Assembly (NCBI GenBank): GCA_963971575.1
Contig: OZ020611.1
Span: 224,370,260-224,434,259, forward strand
Source: Liopterus haemorrhoidalis
Taxonomy: Eukaryota > Arthropoda > Insecta > Coleoptera > Dytiscidae
Reading direction: 5' to 3'
Length of the DNA stretch: 64,000 bases
Positions within the stretch are counted from its first letter, which is position 1; every line of letters begins with the position of its first letter. This document shows, piece by piece, positions 11,515 through 22,794 of the stretch. Made by a program: the position numbers and the translations under genes. The notes beneath the pieces are model-generated. The model did not search any database and was not told where the DNA came from. It saw only the letters and a list, made by a program, of their open reading frames with translations.

Positions 11515-12210
11515 AGTCTCACACTGGAACCTACTACGCACGAACCTTCCCAACCTTGGGAATGTAATCAGAGCTCTCACACTGGAAGCGAATTAGTCGT
11601 ACGACTACGTGCGTTTATTTCAGACCTATTCGATACCAGCAGGCTCGGAGTTTTGTGCGTACAACTCACGAATTTGGGCAGTTTTTTTGATTTTTTGTGA
11701 GTAATCATGGACACAGAAAAGATAATTCCTTTAATTCAAGTAAGAGAGTGTTTGTGGAACCAGAAAATTACAGAATACCATTCCAGAGATGTGTTTTGTC
11801 AGCTCAGATTTGAAATTTTTCAGAATATAGTTGAACGTGTCCAAACTCATACGGAAGTAGTCAAATAATTTCTCGGGATCTTGCTTCAAATCGTCCATTA
11901 AATGGTGAAACTCGTCATGCTCTTCTCTTTTCAGGAATATCTGGTTAAACCATTTCATTCTTCTTGAACATCTTCTTCGCCTCATCAACAAACTACTACT
12001 TTTAACCAGGTAAAACAACCTATTCATCTTTTCGAATTATTCGAATACGAATATAACCTACAAATACGAAAAAACTTAATCAAATTTCACGGCAACCACA
12101 ACACAACAACCACCTGTGATGGATAAACGACTCCGTCAAGTATGCTGCAATGTGAGAGCTCAAGTCATCCATAGTCGGCAGTCGTACGTAGTCGGTTTCA
12201 TTGTGAGACC
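11515..12210 (-). mobile_element. Harbinger-like element remnant
   Basis: The ends are inverted relatives: AGTCTCACACTGGAACCTAC..ACG on the left and, inverted, GGTCTCACAATGAAACCGAC..ACG on the right. Both are followed by CGTACGAC-type subterminal motifs that also occur internally (11585-11605). The interior codes on the minus strand for a PIF/Harbinger-type N-terminal region. The 3-bp target duplication usual for this superfamily is not preserved. Confidence 0.55.
11731..12027 (-). pseudogene. N-terminal fragment of a PIF/Harbinger-type transposase
   Basis: 98 codons. Residues ~25-75 (MKWFNQIFLKREEHDEFHHL, then LFDYFRMSLDTFNYIL) match the signature start of Harbinger transposases and their HARBI1-like relatives: a W..IF..R...GEFHHL block and the Y/FFRMS helix. 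The basic RRRRCSRR run just before them is also typical. The DDE catalytic part is missing; the frame ends shortly after SELTKHIS. It lies centrally between the inverted ends described above. It could be the first exon of a longer gene, but no donor or second exon was recognised. Confidence 0.6.
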
Positions 12211-12224
12211 GGCCAAGTCCTAAG

Positions 12225-12335
12225 AGTGAAAGACTGGAAAACAGTTGCTCAGAACAAACTAAGGTGGAAGGAATTTAAAAAGCTAAACCTATCCAGGAAT
12301 TTCGAACCATTATTGATGATGACGATGAGTAAACA
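12225..12335 (+). pseudogene. Probable C-terminal scrap of a LINE reverse transcriptase
   Basis: The frame reads KDWKTVAQNKLRWKEFKK, resembling the W...AQDR..W end found at the C-terminus of several non-LTR polymerases (compare 37440-37560). It is too short for certainty. Confidence 0.3.
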
Positions 12336-13440
12336 TTAAAGAATCGAAATTTAGAAATTGAAAACCATGTGAAATGTATCAAAGGGTACAAAATGGAAAT
12401 TCAATGGTTTGCTTTTATCTCAGAACAAGAAATTGAAAGTCTGTCAGCAGAAACACAACCAATTACGAAGGATTATAGTTTGATACAAGTAAATTGAAAT
12501 GGGGACCTAAACAAGATCTACAGAAATGTAAATTAGAAGTTTAACAGAATTAACGATGTGTCACATTGAAATTTCAATAAGGGATGGATAAAATTTCCAT
12601 TTTAGTTGTTGGATTTTCTCAGCACATAATATGCTTTGAATCATCATTATAACTGTGAAAAGAGTGTGATTTGCTTTTGAAGAGAAGTAGAGTTAAAAAG
12701 AAAAACGATATTTATCAAGCATTAATTATTATGAATTTGTTGAAAACGTGATGCAGTAGTTACATTAAAGAATTTATCAAAAACTGTCAACGTTACAAAT
12801 AAAATATATTAATAATAAATAAACCAGAAATTTAAGTGCAATTAGTTTTTGTGCCTCAACACAAATTAGGATGGAAAAATAATTGCACATTTATCATGCT
12901 TGTCAAATGAATTTGCATTTAATTTTTAATACACAGAAGATATATTTTTTCTCCGTTAAATTTCATCATAATTGCTACAGTTATTAAGTCGTTATTTGGT
13001 CACCATTTGAGTTAATATTTGATGGCCATTTGGTTAACAAATGACCACCATTGATCAATAATTGGTTACATTTTGGTCAACACTTATCATTTGGTTACAA
13101 ATGCTTGATCAATTTTTCACCATTTTTCATTCATATTTCGCGCCCATAGCGTGTAAACTCATAAGGGCATCGTTGTCATCACAACTTATTTCATAATAGT
13201 CGAATATATCAAAATTGCATAAGTCATAAGTTAATCTTGACCAAAACAAAGTAAACATCTAAAAAGTAAACGTTACATATCTATTTAACATCCCTTCCAA
13301 ACCGAAATGTGCTGCTGTAGAAGTTTTAACTTGGACCTTCCCTTCCTTGGAACGAAGAGTTCCGTGCCCATTGGCACTATGGTAGTGATGGGATGATTAT
13401 AGGTTAATAATAATAATAATATTAATAATAATAATAATAA
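12336..13440. other. No recognisable gene
   Basis: AT-rich, without a convincing frame. 12980-13110 is a diffuse repeat of TTTGGTCA/TTGGTTA motifs. 13405-13440 is an (AAT)n microsatellite with one interruption. Confidence 0.4.
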
Positions 13441-13690
13441 GTCCGGAGGAGGAAAAGAGGTCCAAGTATATGGACCTCTGGTCCGAGCTTAGAAAGCTGT
13501 ATCCCGGGTATAAAGTTAAGCTTGTAGTCCTGATAGTTGGTGTTTTGGGTGGCATGAAAGCCTCCTATCGAAGGGAAATCGAGTCCATTCCCGTCTGCAG
13601 ATCTTCTGCCAACTCTTTTATCTGCAGGATGCAGAAAGCAGTGCTGCTCGGGTCACTCCGCATTGTGCGGGCACTGGATCTTGCGTAATT
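13441..13690 (+). pseudogene. 3' end of a non-LTR retrotransposon ORF
   Basis: An open frame from an in-frame SPEEEKRSKYMDLW to the stop at 13688 carries a LINE C-terminal signature: DL..ELRKLYPGYKV, then VVLIVGVLGGMK, then RMQKAVLLGSLRIVR. Such ends belong to CR1/R1/R2-like polymerases, where the fragment follows the thumb domain. The 5' part is absent, as expected for 5'-truncated retrotransposition. Confidence 0.6.
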
Positions 13691-14151
13691 TCCGCGGCTG
13701 CATATCGCCAGGGTTTGGGATGCAGTCGTGTGTATTTAGCTCCACTAGTCTCTAGTATGACGCGGCTCAAAAGGTTGCTGAAGTTTGAGATTAGTGGACG
13801 CTTGTCAAGACCTGACAAACCCCATAATAAGTCTGTGATATTGTTGCTATTCCAGTCGTACCATGCTTCCTCGCTGATATAGAATCGGTGGTGGAGAACT
13901 TCAAGTGTTGGATCTACTGGAATTATTTCTTTTTTACCACCAAGCACCTCGCGCTTATTAAGCTGGATATTCCCCTCCTGCTCTTCGAGGCAAAACAAAT
14001 ATATGTAATCGAATTTTCTTGTCCAGTTGGAAAAAATCTTGCTAACCAAATACATGGATCTTTCAAACTCGCCGTCATAATTGGCGGTCTTTTGAATGGC
14101 CTCAATACCTTTTTTAAATTGAAGGAATTGAGGGAAATTGAAAACATTCAC
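13618..14151 (-). CDS. Unrecognised open frame, 177 codons
   Basis: This is the longest non-repetitive frame in the window. It opens after a stop near 14163; the first possible start is GTG at 14151, with no early ATG. Residues 1-145 have a balanced, protein-like composition (LVSKIFSNWTRKFDYIYLF, EEAWYDWNSNNITDLLW), while the last ~30 residues run antisense over the LINE 3' end at 13618-13690. No transposase, RT or host domain was recognised. It may be a captured gene piece, an unrecognised mobile-element or viral fossil, or chance. Flanking splice sites were not identified. Confidence 0.3.
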   Translation of the reverse strand: MNVFNFPQFLQFKKGIEAIQKTANYDGEFERSMYLVSKIFSNWTRKFDYIYLFCLEEQEGNIQLNKREVLGGKKEIIPVDPTLEVLHHRFYISEEAWYDWNSNNITDLLWGLSGLDKRPLISNFSNLLSRVILETSGAKYTRLHPKPWRYAAAEITQDPVPAQCGVTRAALLSASCR

Positions 14152-14360
14152 GCCTGCAAATTATCTGTGTCGTTCTTTGCATAACGTTCGAGATAGGGAA
14201 CGGGGGTGCAGATGTGCAGCAGTCAGACGAGCTGAGTGAGTTCCACGTTCGTTTTTCGAGAAGCAACCAGTCAAAGCTGAAATTTACGCTGTATGCATCT
14301 AATCTTTGCTAAACAGTCCGTGAATATTAAATCGAGACCTTCTTTGCCTATCTCTTAGAA

Positions 14361-14586
14361 CAGCGGTTCTTTACCTTTTTATACTCGGGACCCCCCAACT
14401 AGTCTAAAATATTTTCTGGATCCCCCAAGAAAATTTTTGAAATAATATTTTAAAGGTTCTTAATAATTTATTGTTTAATAATTAAGTTTATTGTAATTTT
14501 AAAAGCAAAAACTGGTAATTTTTTTTTTCCTTTTAATTTCGGGACCTCTTAAGGTCTTTTCGGGACCCTCCGGTTAAGAACCGCTG
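14361..14586. mobile_element. hAT MITE with perfect 8-bp target duplication
   Basis: The 226-bp element starts CAGCGGTTCTTTACC and ends GGTTAAGAACCGCTG, with GGGACCCC / GGGACCC subterminal blocks. TCTTAGAA flanks it on both sides (14353-14360, 14587-14594). The CAG.GGTTCT terminus and 8-bp duplication are diagnostic of hAT. There is no coding capacity. Confidence 0.9.
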
Positions 14587-14972
14587 TCTTAGAAGATTCA
14601 TTCCTTCTAAGACCAAACTTTTTATTACGTAATAAATATTTTAATAGTGCTTTTATTTCATACTATAAATTATACGAATACTAATATTTTATTTAAAATA
14701 AATAAATGAATATTTGCTCCATATTAATACTGCGTGTTGAAATCTAATTTTTGTTTGAGGGGACAGAACCTCCTTTGCCTTCTGTTGAAACCGGCACTGA
14801 TTCTTATTAATTTCATTTTATATGCAAGAAATGAACATGTGGGATTATTTCTATTTCAGTCTTTCAATTATATGTTGCTTTGTGAAGATTAAAGAAACGG
14901 CAAAACATTAGAATTAAGATCACTGAAAGTATAGCGCAAGGCAGGTTACTGAAGAGTGATGATTGCTCACAG

Positions 14973-15176
14973 CAGGCGCGCACCCAGATATTTTTTTTAA
15001 GGGGGCTCAGAAGCAAAAAACAAAATTCGGGTTAAAAATGGTCTCAAACGTAATTTTTTTCTTGGGGCGAGCTCGCATTCAAATACAACACATATGTGTC
15101 GCTTAAACATAAGTTTTTGAGTGTTGGTGGGAGGGGAGGGGTCAAACCCATGGGGGCTGCCTTGGGTGTGCACCTG
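14973..15176. mobile_element. hAT MITE with 8-bp target duplication (7/8)
   Basis: The 204-bp element starts CAGGCGCGCACCCAG and ends CTTGGGTGTGCACCTG. The flanks are GCTCACAG (14965-14972) and GTTCACAG (15177-15184). It has GGGGGCT-rich subterminal DNA. The short minus-strand frame across it is not a gene. Confidence 0.85.
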
Positions 15177-15532
15177 GTTCACAGATATGGTTTTTAAAGT
15201 AATATTTGAAAAGAGAGTAGGTATATAAGGGCTTGACATTGACTGGTGTATGTGGTATTAAATATTACTTGCGCTAATTTAATTGATCAATAAAATTAAT
15301 GAATACAGAGTGTCATGAAGCCATCAAGAAAGCAAAAAAAGCTCTCAACAAATATAAAAGACATAACAACCTGGACAACTTAATAGAACATAAAAGAACA
15401 AAAGCCAAAGCTAGAAGAATAATTAGAATAAGCAAAATGGAAACATGAGAAAAATACGTAAGTTCTCTAACCGCTGACGCCCCAATCAGAGAAGTATGGC
15501 AGAAAATTAAGAGAATAAGTGGCAATAAACAA

Positions 15533-16105
15533 ATGCACAAAATCCCCTTGTTAAAAAAAGGAACACAGAGAATCACAGAGCCCAAAAAAATTGCCAACGA
15601 ACTAGCCGAAACTTTCTGCGAACAATCGAGTGACGCCAACTACAACCCACAATTCCACGAAGTCAAAAGAAAAATGAAAGAAATCCCATATACAATAGAG
15701 GATGATTCCGAACCCATCAACACTTCAATCTCCATCACCGAAATAGTAGATACATTAAAAATTTTAAAAAACAACAAAAGTCCTGGCAAAAATCATGGAA
15801 CACATAGTCATATATTTCTAAAATCAAATAATAAAAACATACTGAATACAGGCAAAAAAACTGATTTAATACAATACATCAACACCATCCTACAATCCAA
15901 AAATATTCTTATTCCCACAATCCAGTCCATTACCTTCCATCATACTCCACCCTGGCTCTTTGGGAAAGTATCCATAAACACAGGTCTAACTAAATACAAA
16001 AAAATAGAACCGACCGTTTTACAAACAAAATTTGCTGAACTACAGCTGTATCTGCGAACAGAAAACAGAGAACAGTTGCACTATAGCTACTGTTCACAAC
16101 GATGA
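15533..16105 (+). pseudogene. LINE ORF2 fragment (pre-RT region)
   Basis: The open frame includes the linker and N-terminal finger region of a LINE polymerase, ending in the conserved KNNKSPG.. motif. RT motifs A-E including YxDD are missing. The last ~25 codons are a shifted reading of the RNase H start, where the first catalytic Asp segment (present in the sister copy as FTDASK) has been lost. Confidence 0.65.
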
Positions 16106-16796
16106 AAGTAAAACATACCAATTACCGACAACCAGTAGTGTGTTCGAAGCAGAAGCGGTAGCAATCCTGAAGGCGATCGAAATGGCATCTCATACCATCC
16201 ACAGACACATAGCCGTATGCACCGATTCTTTGAGCGTACTACAGGCCCTCAACAACAACTACTCAAAGGAAACTGTTATTCAGCAAATACAAGACCAACT
16301 ATACCAGATGACAAAAAAACAAAACAAAATAGTGCACCACATCTGGGTTTCCGCCCATATTGGAATAGAAGGCAACGAACGTGAAAAATGAAACAAAACT
16401 TACGTAAAACAGGATATTAAGAAGAAACTCAGTATAACCAGACTGACCAAATGGCGTGACACCACTAACAACAAACTACGAACCGTCAAGGACGATATAC
16501 AGAACTGGAACTCAGGCACCAACAGACGAGAACAAATAATAATGACAAGACTTAGAATCGGACACACCAGACACACACACGAACACCTCATGGCAAGACT
16601 AGATACCAAAATATGTGAGACATGTAACGAACAACTTACCGTTAACCATATACTAATAGACTGTCAACTCTACACTAATCTACGTATAAACTACAACTTA
16701 CCACAAGACCTTAAAGACGTCTTAAGACTAGACTCAACAATGACTAACAACGTACTTAATTTCTTACAGGCAGCCAACATACATAACCTAATATAA
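16032..16796 (+). pseudogene. LINE RNase H and C-terminal zinc-knuckle region, broken
   Basis: 16139-16390 encodes FEAEAVAIL (catalytic Glu), CTDSLSVL (catalytic Asp) and WVSAHIGIEGNE, then a stop at 16389 after NEREK. 16542-16796 encodes the distal C.TC......NHI..DC zinc-knuckle end. The first catalytic Asp is absent and one or more frame breaks separate the parts, so this copy cannot make RNase H. Confidence 0.75.
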
Positions 16797-16921
16797 GATT
16801 TACTTACAAACCAAACAAAATGTAACAATAATGTAACCTTATTAGACACTAATAGCCAAGTAGCTGATGTGTCTTTAAATAAATAAATTTAAAATAAAAA
16901 AAATAAATAAAATTAATGAAT

Positions 16922-17500
16922 TCCTTTCGCAGATATTCTGCGACAGGTTAGCTAGCAATTTAATATTATCTCTGATTATTATGTAACATAAATGAATCTT
17001 TAAATTTTCATATTTTAATTTAAAAAATGTTTATATCTCTCTTTAAAACTAATGATTATGTGTTAAACAATAGTGAATAGTAGACATAATAGGGATCAAA
17101 GTATGTTGGAGAGTTACTCGATGTGAAGAGTTTCCTTGTCGCGAGTGCCGAGTTAAAACTGTATGGATTCGTTTGAAGAGTCCTCGACCCTGTGCTCTGT
17201 GCATTGCGCGAGAAATGCCAGGATAAACCGACCTTCAAAGGAACAACTCACTGATTTCGAAACCCACTGAATCTGCCATTGTTGATTTTTGCAGAAAAAA
17301 TATAAAAGGGAATCTATTTAAAGAGGATGGCAAATGAAATATGGAGGATATAAATTTGAATCGAATAAGAATGGAATTGGGAAGTTTTTAAATTTTAAAT
17401 AAGATCGGTATCTGCGATATTAAAAATGTTTTATGTAATTCTGAATCGTTTTCAGATATTCTGAAAGATGCAACTTTTTTTAAATACTTATTGGAATTAA
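16922..17500. other. No recognisable gene
   Basis: Anonymous DNA; the short minus-strand frame at 17056-17238 has no recognisable motif. Confidence 0.4.
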
Positions 17501-17975
17501 AAATATATGTAAAGTGTGAATTTTTACACATGCCAGGGTCGTAGGACAAAAAATATTTGGCACATTACTTTTTTTTCCCAAAAATATTATTAAAATAAAG
17601 AGCATGTTAAAAATCATTTTTCATACGTTAATCTAAGCATCAAGAGATTTCATTTGACATTTTGACTCAATCAAAATTTGAAAAATAAAAAAGAAATACC
17701 TTATTTCTATACTGTCATGCAGTTCGATATGCAGTTCGAAGTCTCAGTATTTATTGTATATGCGGGCCAACGACCTGTATATGCATGCAAAGTGTAGCCG
17801 TTTGGTAACAATTTCTACATATAATGTCCAGTTGTATTTCCCAAATTCACATCCAGGTTATAGGGTGTAGCAGAAAAATTTTCTGGTCATTATTTTCCAA
17901 AAATACCATTAAAATATAGTTTTTTCAAAGACGAGCTTTTATTTGATGCCGCACTCAAAATGCGACGGAATAAAC
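17500..17975 (-). repeat. Decayed A/B-family remnant
   Basis: Starts with the tail hairpin AAGTGTGAATTTTTACAC and contains, on the same strand as A2, GCGGGCCAACGACCTGTAT.. and TAGCCGTTTGG.AACAATTT, the usual head segments. The tetranucleotide array and tRNA-like module are lost. Confidence 0.5.
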
Positions 17976-17984
17976 TGGGGCTTC

Positions 17985-18100
17985 CAAACCTATAGGTCTC
18001 AACCGATTAATGGGTCGCGAATGATTTTAAAAGGGTCGATTTAAAAGTATAGGTTTAACTTTGCTCTACAGATAAATCTCATTTGCCATGTGAGATGGAA
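17985..18100. repeat. hAT terminus fragment
   Basis: CTGGGGCTTCCAAACC, then GGGTCGCGAATGA and AAAAGGGTCG resemble the CAGTGGTTCCCAACC...GGGTCGC ends of hAT elements. The matching opposite end was not found. Confidence 0.35.
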
Positions 18101-18204
18101 CTTGCGTCACTATGTGGTTATATTATAAAACAATGATCACAATAGGCGAATTGTGTATTGTCACTGGTTCTAACAAAATTTAATTAACAATGATGATTTA
18201 TTAA

Positions 18205-18859
18205 ATTTAACGTTTTTTTCTGACGAAGCCTGGTTTACCCTTTCGGGGTGTATAAATTCACAAAATATGAGGTTATGGATTGCTCAAAATCCTCATACTT
18301 TTCGCGAAACTCCCCTTCACCCGTAAAAGTTGAATTTTGGATTGCTGTGTCTCGAAGACGTATTATCAGACCCATATTTTTCCACGAAACTGTTACTGCT
18401 CAGAGATACCGGAATATTGTACGTGAATTTATTAATCAGCTTCATAAGGATGAGCTTCAGCAAGGCTGCTTCCAACAGGTTGGCGCGACTCGTCACACCG
18501 CTCAAGAGACCATCAATTACCTTCGTGAACTTTTTGACAATCGAATTATTAGTTTACGTTCAAATCCAGAATTTCCACCTAGATCACCAGACTTGACTAT
18601 TTTAGATTACTATATATTCACTTATCTGAAAAATAATGTATTCAAGATCCCTATTAACAATATCGAGGAACTGCAAAACAGAATTACCGAACAGTGTGCC
18701 AATATAACTCCTCAAATTCTTATAAATGCTTTTAATAGTATAAAAAGGCGAGTAAATTTGTGTCTGCAGGAAAAAGTGGTCATTTTGAACAGCTTCTTTA
18801 GTTTTTATGTTTATTTTTTTGTACCTGTGAAATCAAAAAATTATAATTTCCAATTTTAA
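18205..18859 (+). pseudogene. Tc1/mariner-superfamily transposase, catalytic-core pseudogene
   Basis: The DDE core begins with SDEAWFTLSG (first catalytic Asp) and INSQN..LW..NPH, then reads into a stop at 18319; the downstream frame resumes as FWIAVSRRRII..IFF, indicating a small indel. The second motif reads QQVGATRHTA, where intact relatives (e.g. 29542-29904) have QQDGATCHTA, so the second catalytic Asp is Val. The third motif PPRSPDLTILDYY is preserved. With a frameshift and a lost catalytic residue it is inactive. The N-terminal DNA-binding domain and TIRs were not found. Confidence 0.8.
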
Positions 18860-18971
18860 TGATTACAAAGGATGTGCCTAAACGTTAGTCAGTTGTTATA
18901 TAAAGCTTGCAGTAGACATTATTTTATTTTGTAATAGCCAACCCTTATGTAATTTCTTTTTGAACTCATGG

Positions 18972-19143
18972 TAAAGTCTGTTTCTTTGGTTTAGTTTAGT
19001 TTGGTTTCTTTTACAGATTAAGTGAGGTATTTGATAATTTTGTTTAGCAAAAGCCTACTTCAAACCATAAAAGAAGTGCTCATGACAACTTACAAAAATG
19101 AAAATTCCAGTTAGTTCCGCCTAAACGTTTGAAATAGCCTGTA
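18972..19143 (-). mobile_element. Small TA-type MITE, copy 3
   Basis: Relative of 7770-7952: starts AGTCTGTTTCTTTGGTTTAG, contains TTTTGTTTAGCAAAAGCC and CATGACAACTTACAAAAATG, and ends GTTCCGCCTAAACG..CCTGTAG. TA flanks are plausible at both ends. Confidence 0.6.
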
Positions 19144-19149
19144 GTTATT

Positions 19150-19620
19150 TATATGCGAAAATCGAAAAATATTGATATTTTTGTTTAAGTAACATTTTTA
19201 TGGATGATATGCCACTACTTACAGTCGATGTTAATTTTCAAGTATACCTAATAATTAAAAATAGAAAAACATGGTTAATTAGAGGTTATTGTCTGTTGTC
19301 ATTTACCTTCAGGATATAAAAATAAAGCGTTAGTCAGCAGGTGAATCGAGATAAAAACTATCATTTGCAGTCACCTTGAAAAATTAGAGCACATGACAAA
19401 AAAAAACTCATTCATTATTTTATGGTTCAATAACTGTTATGAATATTGTTTTGTTTTGGTTATGATTTTAGTATTTTTATAAATAAAAAAACAATGGATG
19501 AACCACAAAAATTATTTTGTTGTACTGTTATAATTAGCACAAAAACCATTCGCAGTTTTAATATAAATTCAATATTTCCGTGCGGAAAAAAAAAACAATA
19601 TTATTAATTAACAGATTTCG
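19150..19620. other. No recognisable gene
   Basis: Anonymous AT-rich sequence. Confidence 0.4.
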
Positions 19621-19624
19621 ACTA

Positions 19625-19980
19625 TGTTCCAGGGGGTAATAGAAATAAACGATGGTAGTATCCAATAACGCCATCTATGAGTGGACGAATTTAAAAGTGT
19701 CTCCCTCCAATTTATGTCAGTCGCTTGAGACTCACATTTCATCCGGACGACTTCTGTCCGCAATTCAAAAGCAACAATGCGTGAACTGCTGTGTGATGCT
19801 TTTGGTCCTTTCAAAATTCAAAAAAGACCTTTGAGGCATAAAATTTAACATTGATGAAGAGTTGCAAAAAAAAGTTTATAAGCATTTTGCAGACAAAACT
19901 TCGGACTATTTGCATACTGGTATTGAAGATGTAAGAATTATACTGAAGTACAAGCAGACCTTGTTAAAAAATTGTGTGTG
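19625..19980 (+). pseudogene. Deleted mariner remnant with transposase C-terminus
   Basis: The first part contains AACGCCATCTATGAG, a subterminal style seen in mariners. 19795-19980 translates in pieces as AFGPFKIQKRPL then FNIDEELQKKVYKHFADK and DYLHTGIEDV, matching the mariner C-terminal pattern FGPFK..LRGK.F..DEEV...YF..K...F...GI. A frame break lies near 19835-19850. The catalytic triad region is missing, and a B element abuts the end. Confidence 0.5.
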
Positions 19981-20565
19981 AAGTATGAATTTTCACACAT
20001 TTCAGGGTTTTTTAGGTATTTAATACGTGTAAGAAGCCAACAGGATGCTGGATGTCTAGGACAATATTTCTTCTTTAATCACATCAAAATCAACAGTTTT
20101 TTAATAAATATTTTTATTCACAGATTTCATTTAATTTTTTTAACTAAATTTTATAATTTGCGAAAATTTCGTAAATAAAATTTAAATTAAAAAAATATCC
20201 AATTTTTTTTCTTCTGTATTTGCTTTATATCAAAGCCTTCATTAAATTAATAAGAAATATATTGATAAACGGCTTCATTTTGTTCAATTTCAAAAACATA
20301 TTTCTCAATATTAACAATTTGTTTTATAAGTATTTCACTACTACATATGATTTATTCTTCTTTGATACCTTAAAAACTAAAACAATTCAAACAATAGGTT
20401 GAGTCATGACGTATAATATTAGGTGGCGCTTACACACATGAACGCGATTCTCAGCTGTTAAACGTGTTTTATTATATTTTTAATTTCAAAAGATGACATA
20501 CATTACTTTAGCTATAAACACAATAATACCATAACATTATTAACCATAATTTAGTCATGAATCTG
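19974..20565 (-). repeat. B-family element, 3' part
   Basis: Begins with the tail hairpin block (AAGTATGAATTTTCACAC..TTTCAGGGTTTT), continues with GGATGTCTAGGACAATATTT and AATCACATCAAAATCAAC, and reaches AATTTAGTCATGAAT. B shares its terminal hairpin with A but has a different interior. Confidence 0.65.
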
Positions 20566-21770
20566 GCGTGGAGTTACATGTCGGCCCGGTAATTTGAAAT
20601 TCTTGCCGGGGATCACAAAAAAAAAAAATTAACATTTTATTTTCAAAATTGAAAGGTGCAGCAAGTGGCTCTCTTCCATTTTTCACAATTCGTATGGGCT
20701 TCAGGACTCGAGGTCCTTATAATCCAAAGTAGGCGGCCCGAAAACGGCCTTTTCTCGGTTTAGCATAGCGATTGAACTTAATAAAAAGAGTTATAAAAAT
20801 ATTGTTTAAATAAAACTTATTTGGGGCAATAGGGGGTCAGACGATAACCGTATTATTTTCTTTTTTTGTATTTGTTTTGCAAAAGGTATGACAGTAAATA
20901 AGTTTTCTTTAAATTACACTACACATATTATTTTACATATTATTATAGAACTTTTTTTTTCTATATTTAAGGGTGTAAAACTTGTATAACCTTTCATAAA
21001 AATTTTGAGAAAATCGGTTTTTGTGGCCTTTAAAATAACTACTTATTTGTTGGTAAATAATGGAAACAATTGCATGCAATTGTTTCTAATAGGTTGATTA
21101 ATGTATGCACTCAATAGCTTATGCACTGTAGATTATAGACTGTTCACTGTCACCAGAAAGTTTGTCATATTGTAAGACGTGAAACCGTTCAGACCTCCAA
21201 ATTTAATACGCTGTTTGTGCATAATTTTCTAAACTTAGAGCTAGTGAGATGTTTTAATGAGACAGACATATAAACACATTGGCTATCGCATTCTATCAGT
21301 GACACCGTAGTTATCGTATGCCTTTACATAACCTAACATAATGTCATCATTAACAAATCTTGCTCAAAATTACAAAGACGGACAGTAAATATGATCAATT
21401 TAGGTAATTAGGTAGTTAAAATCTAATACAATAGAATTATAAGAACGATAATACATATAAAACATTTTACGAAGCTAAATAGTTGGTTTCAAAATTCACA
21501 GATGGAGGGCTATTCATAACGTAATAATTTATTAACAGATATGAACGGTACGTGCAACGTTAAAAAGAATGCATAGAAACATAACTTACAGCTAACAAAG
21601 CACAGTCTACAACCTCTTAATTTAAAGAGCTCTTCATTTTTAAATAATAACGTTACTTGGAAATATTTGGTTATGTTTACGTTTGTCTCCTTGTTTGACA
21701 CATGGTTGACGTAGATTAGAAAACTCACAGTAGTGCGCTTGTCTCTACAAATTTCTGTCCTGTTCACCTA
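20566..21770. other. Mostly anonymous DNA with a perfect 24-bp palindrome
   Basis: 20580-20770 is locally GC-richer with paired CGGCCCGG/GCGGCCCG blocks. A perfect palindrome GAAACAATTGCATGCAATTG + TTTC lies at 21063-21086. No gene is recognised. Confidence 0.4.
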
Positions 21771-21905
21771 AAATTTTAACCAAACGCGTTAAAATGTGTA
21801 AATTGAACGCCCACTTTAATAAATGCTCTTACAGAAATAAATGTTAGACATAGTATTAAAATTTTAAAGTGACGTTAATTTTAACACATTTCTTAGAAAA
21901 TACAC
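21770..21905. repeat. Diverged copy of the 152-base K repeat
   Basis: Contains AACGCGTTAAAATG, AACGCCCACTTTAATAAATG and AAAGTGACGTTAATTTTAACAC, matching segments of the tandem pair at 30048-30358. Confidence 0.45.
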
Positions 21906-22700
21906 CCGTTTGAGCACCGGTGATATAGAGCAAGCCATGGATTTATTTTTTTTTAAATTTATATATCTTGTCTTAGCTACTATAGCTGTTAACCAGGATA
22001 CATGTTTGTCACACTTGTATCTTTGGAGCATTCCTCGTTTCGCTTGTCGTACTCCAAACTACTCGTGTGACAATACATTGTCTTATAAAACTCGTATAAT
22101 ATACTATTTATTTGTTTTAAAAACTCTATTTCATATTTAATAAATTCCCTTTTTTTGCAATGACCTCATTTGAGCGTATAATAAAAATACTATTATAATA
22201 AAGTTGATAAAATTCATCAAGGTACAAAAATCATATCTACTCATTGTTATTGTCCCATTGAACAATGAAGTAACAGCACGAGATTCACTGACAACGTTGT
22301 TCATTAAGGAAAGATGCTGCTCGATGACCTAACTGCACGTTTAACCTTGTATAAAACACGTGCTTAGTTTTTATTATTTATTCTTTAGGATATGTTTTTC
22401 TCAGATTTATATTTATAATTAGCTATATAATATGGCGTTAATATGTGATTTTTTCAAGTGAATTGTTTATATCCGGTTGTTGTTGTGGAAGTGGAGAATG
22501 AATAATTGGATATTTAATGGATATCCGTTTGTAAAATTTTGATTGTTTTGTATTGTGCTAATTTTGACTGTCTAAAATGAAATATTACAAATGAAGATTT
22601 TTAACAAAATGAGTGAAAGGTAGTTAAGTTTAATAATTCAGTAAGTGACCGTATTTCGCACAGGTTAATAAATTGAAAATGATAAGTGCAGAAAAAAAAA
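21906..22700. other. No supported gene
   Basis: A plus-strand frame (21910-22140) has an internal Met at 21941 followed by a hydrophobic stretch and four Cys, but context and base composition give no support. The rest is anonymous. Confidence 0.35.
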
Positions 22701-22794
22701 AATGATGTGAAGTGTGAATTTTCACACATTTCATGGTTTTGTAGGTATTTAATAAGTGTAAGAACCCAACAGGATCGCTGGATGTCTAAGACAC

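Larger units (their letters stand above)
15305..16905 (+). mobile_element. 5'-truncated, internally deleted LINE with RNase H
   Basis: The copy is bounded by AATAAAATTAATGAAT at 15289-15304 and 16906-16921, a 16-bp target duplication, and ends in an A-rich tail. It enters mid-ORF (TECHEAIKKAKKALNKY) in the region between endonuclease and RT, has an early stop (15446), runs to NNKSPGK, then loses the RT catalytic core. It resumes near PPWLFGKVSINTGLTKY just before RNase H and ends with a CCHC-like segment. RNase H after RT places it in the I/Jockey-like group. A relative lies at 25220-26120 on the other strand. Confidence 0.85.

Noticed and set aside
16400..16609. Minus-strand frame opposite the LINE, repeated at 25521-25712
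   Set aside because: It appears in both LINE copies only because it is antisense to the conserved LINE ORF.
21910..22140. Small secreted Cys-containing protein (hydrophobic start at the Met at 21941)
   Set aside because: A Phe/Leu-rich start is expected by chance in AT-rich DNA; no splice sites, homology or codon bias support it.
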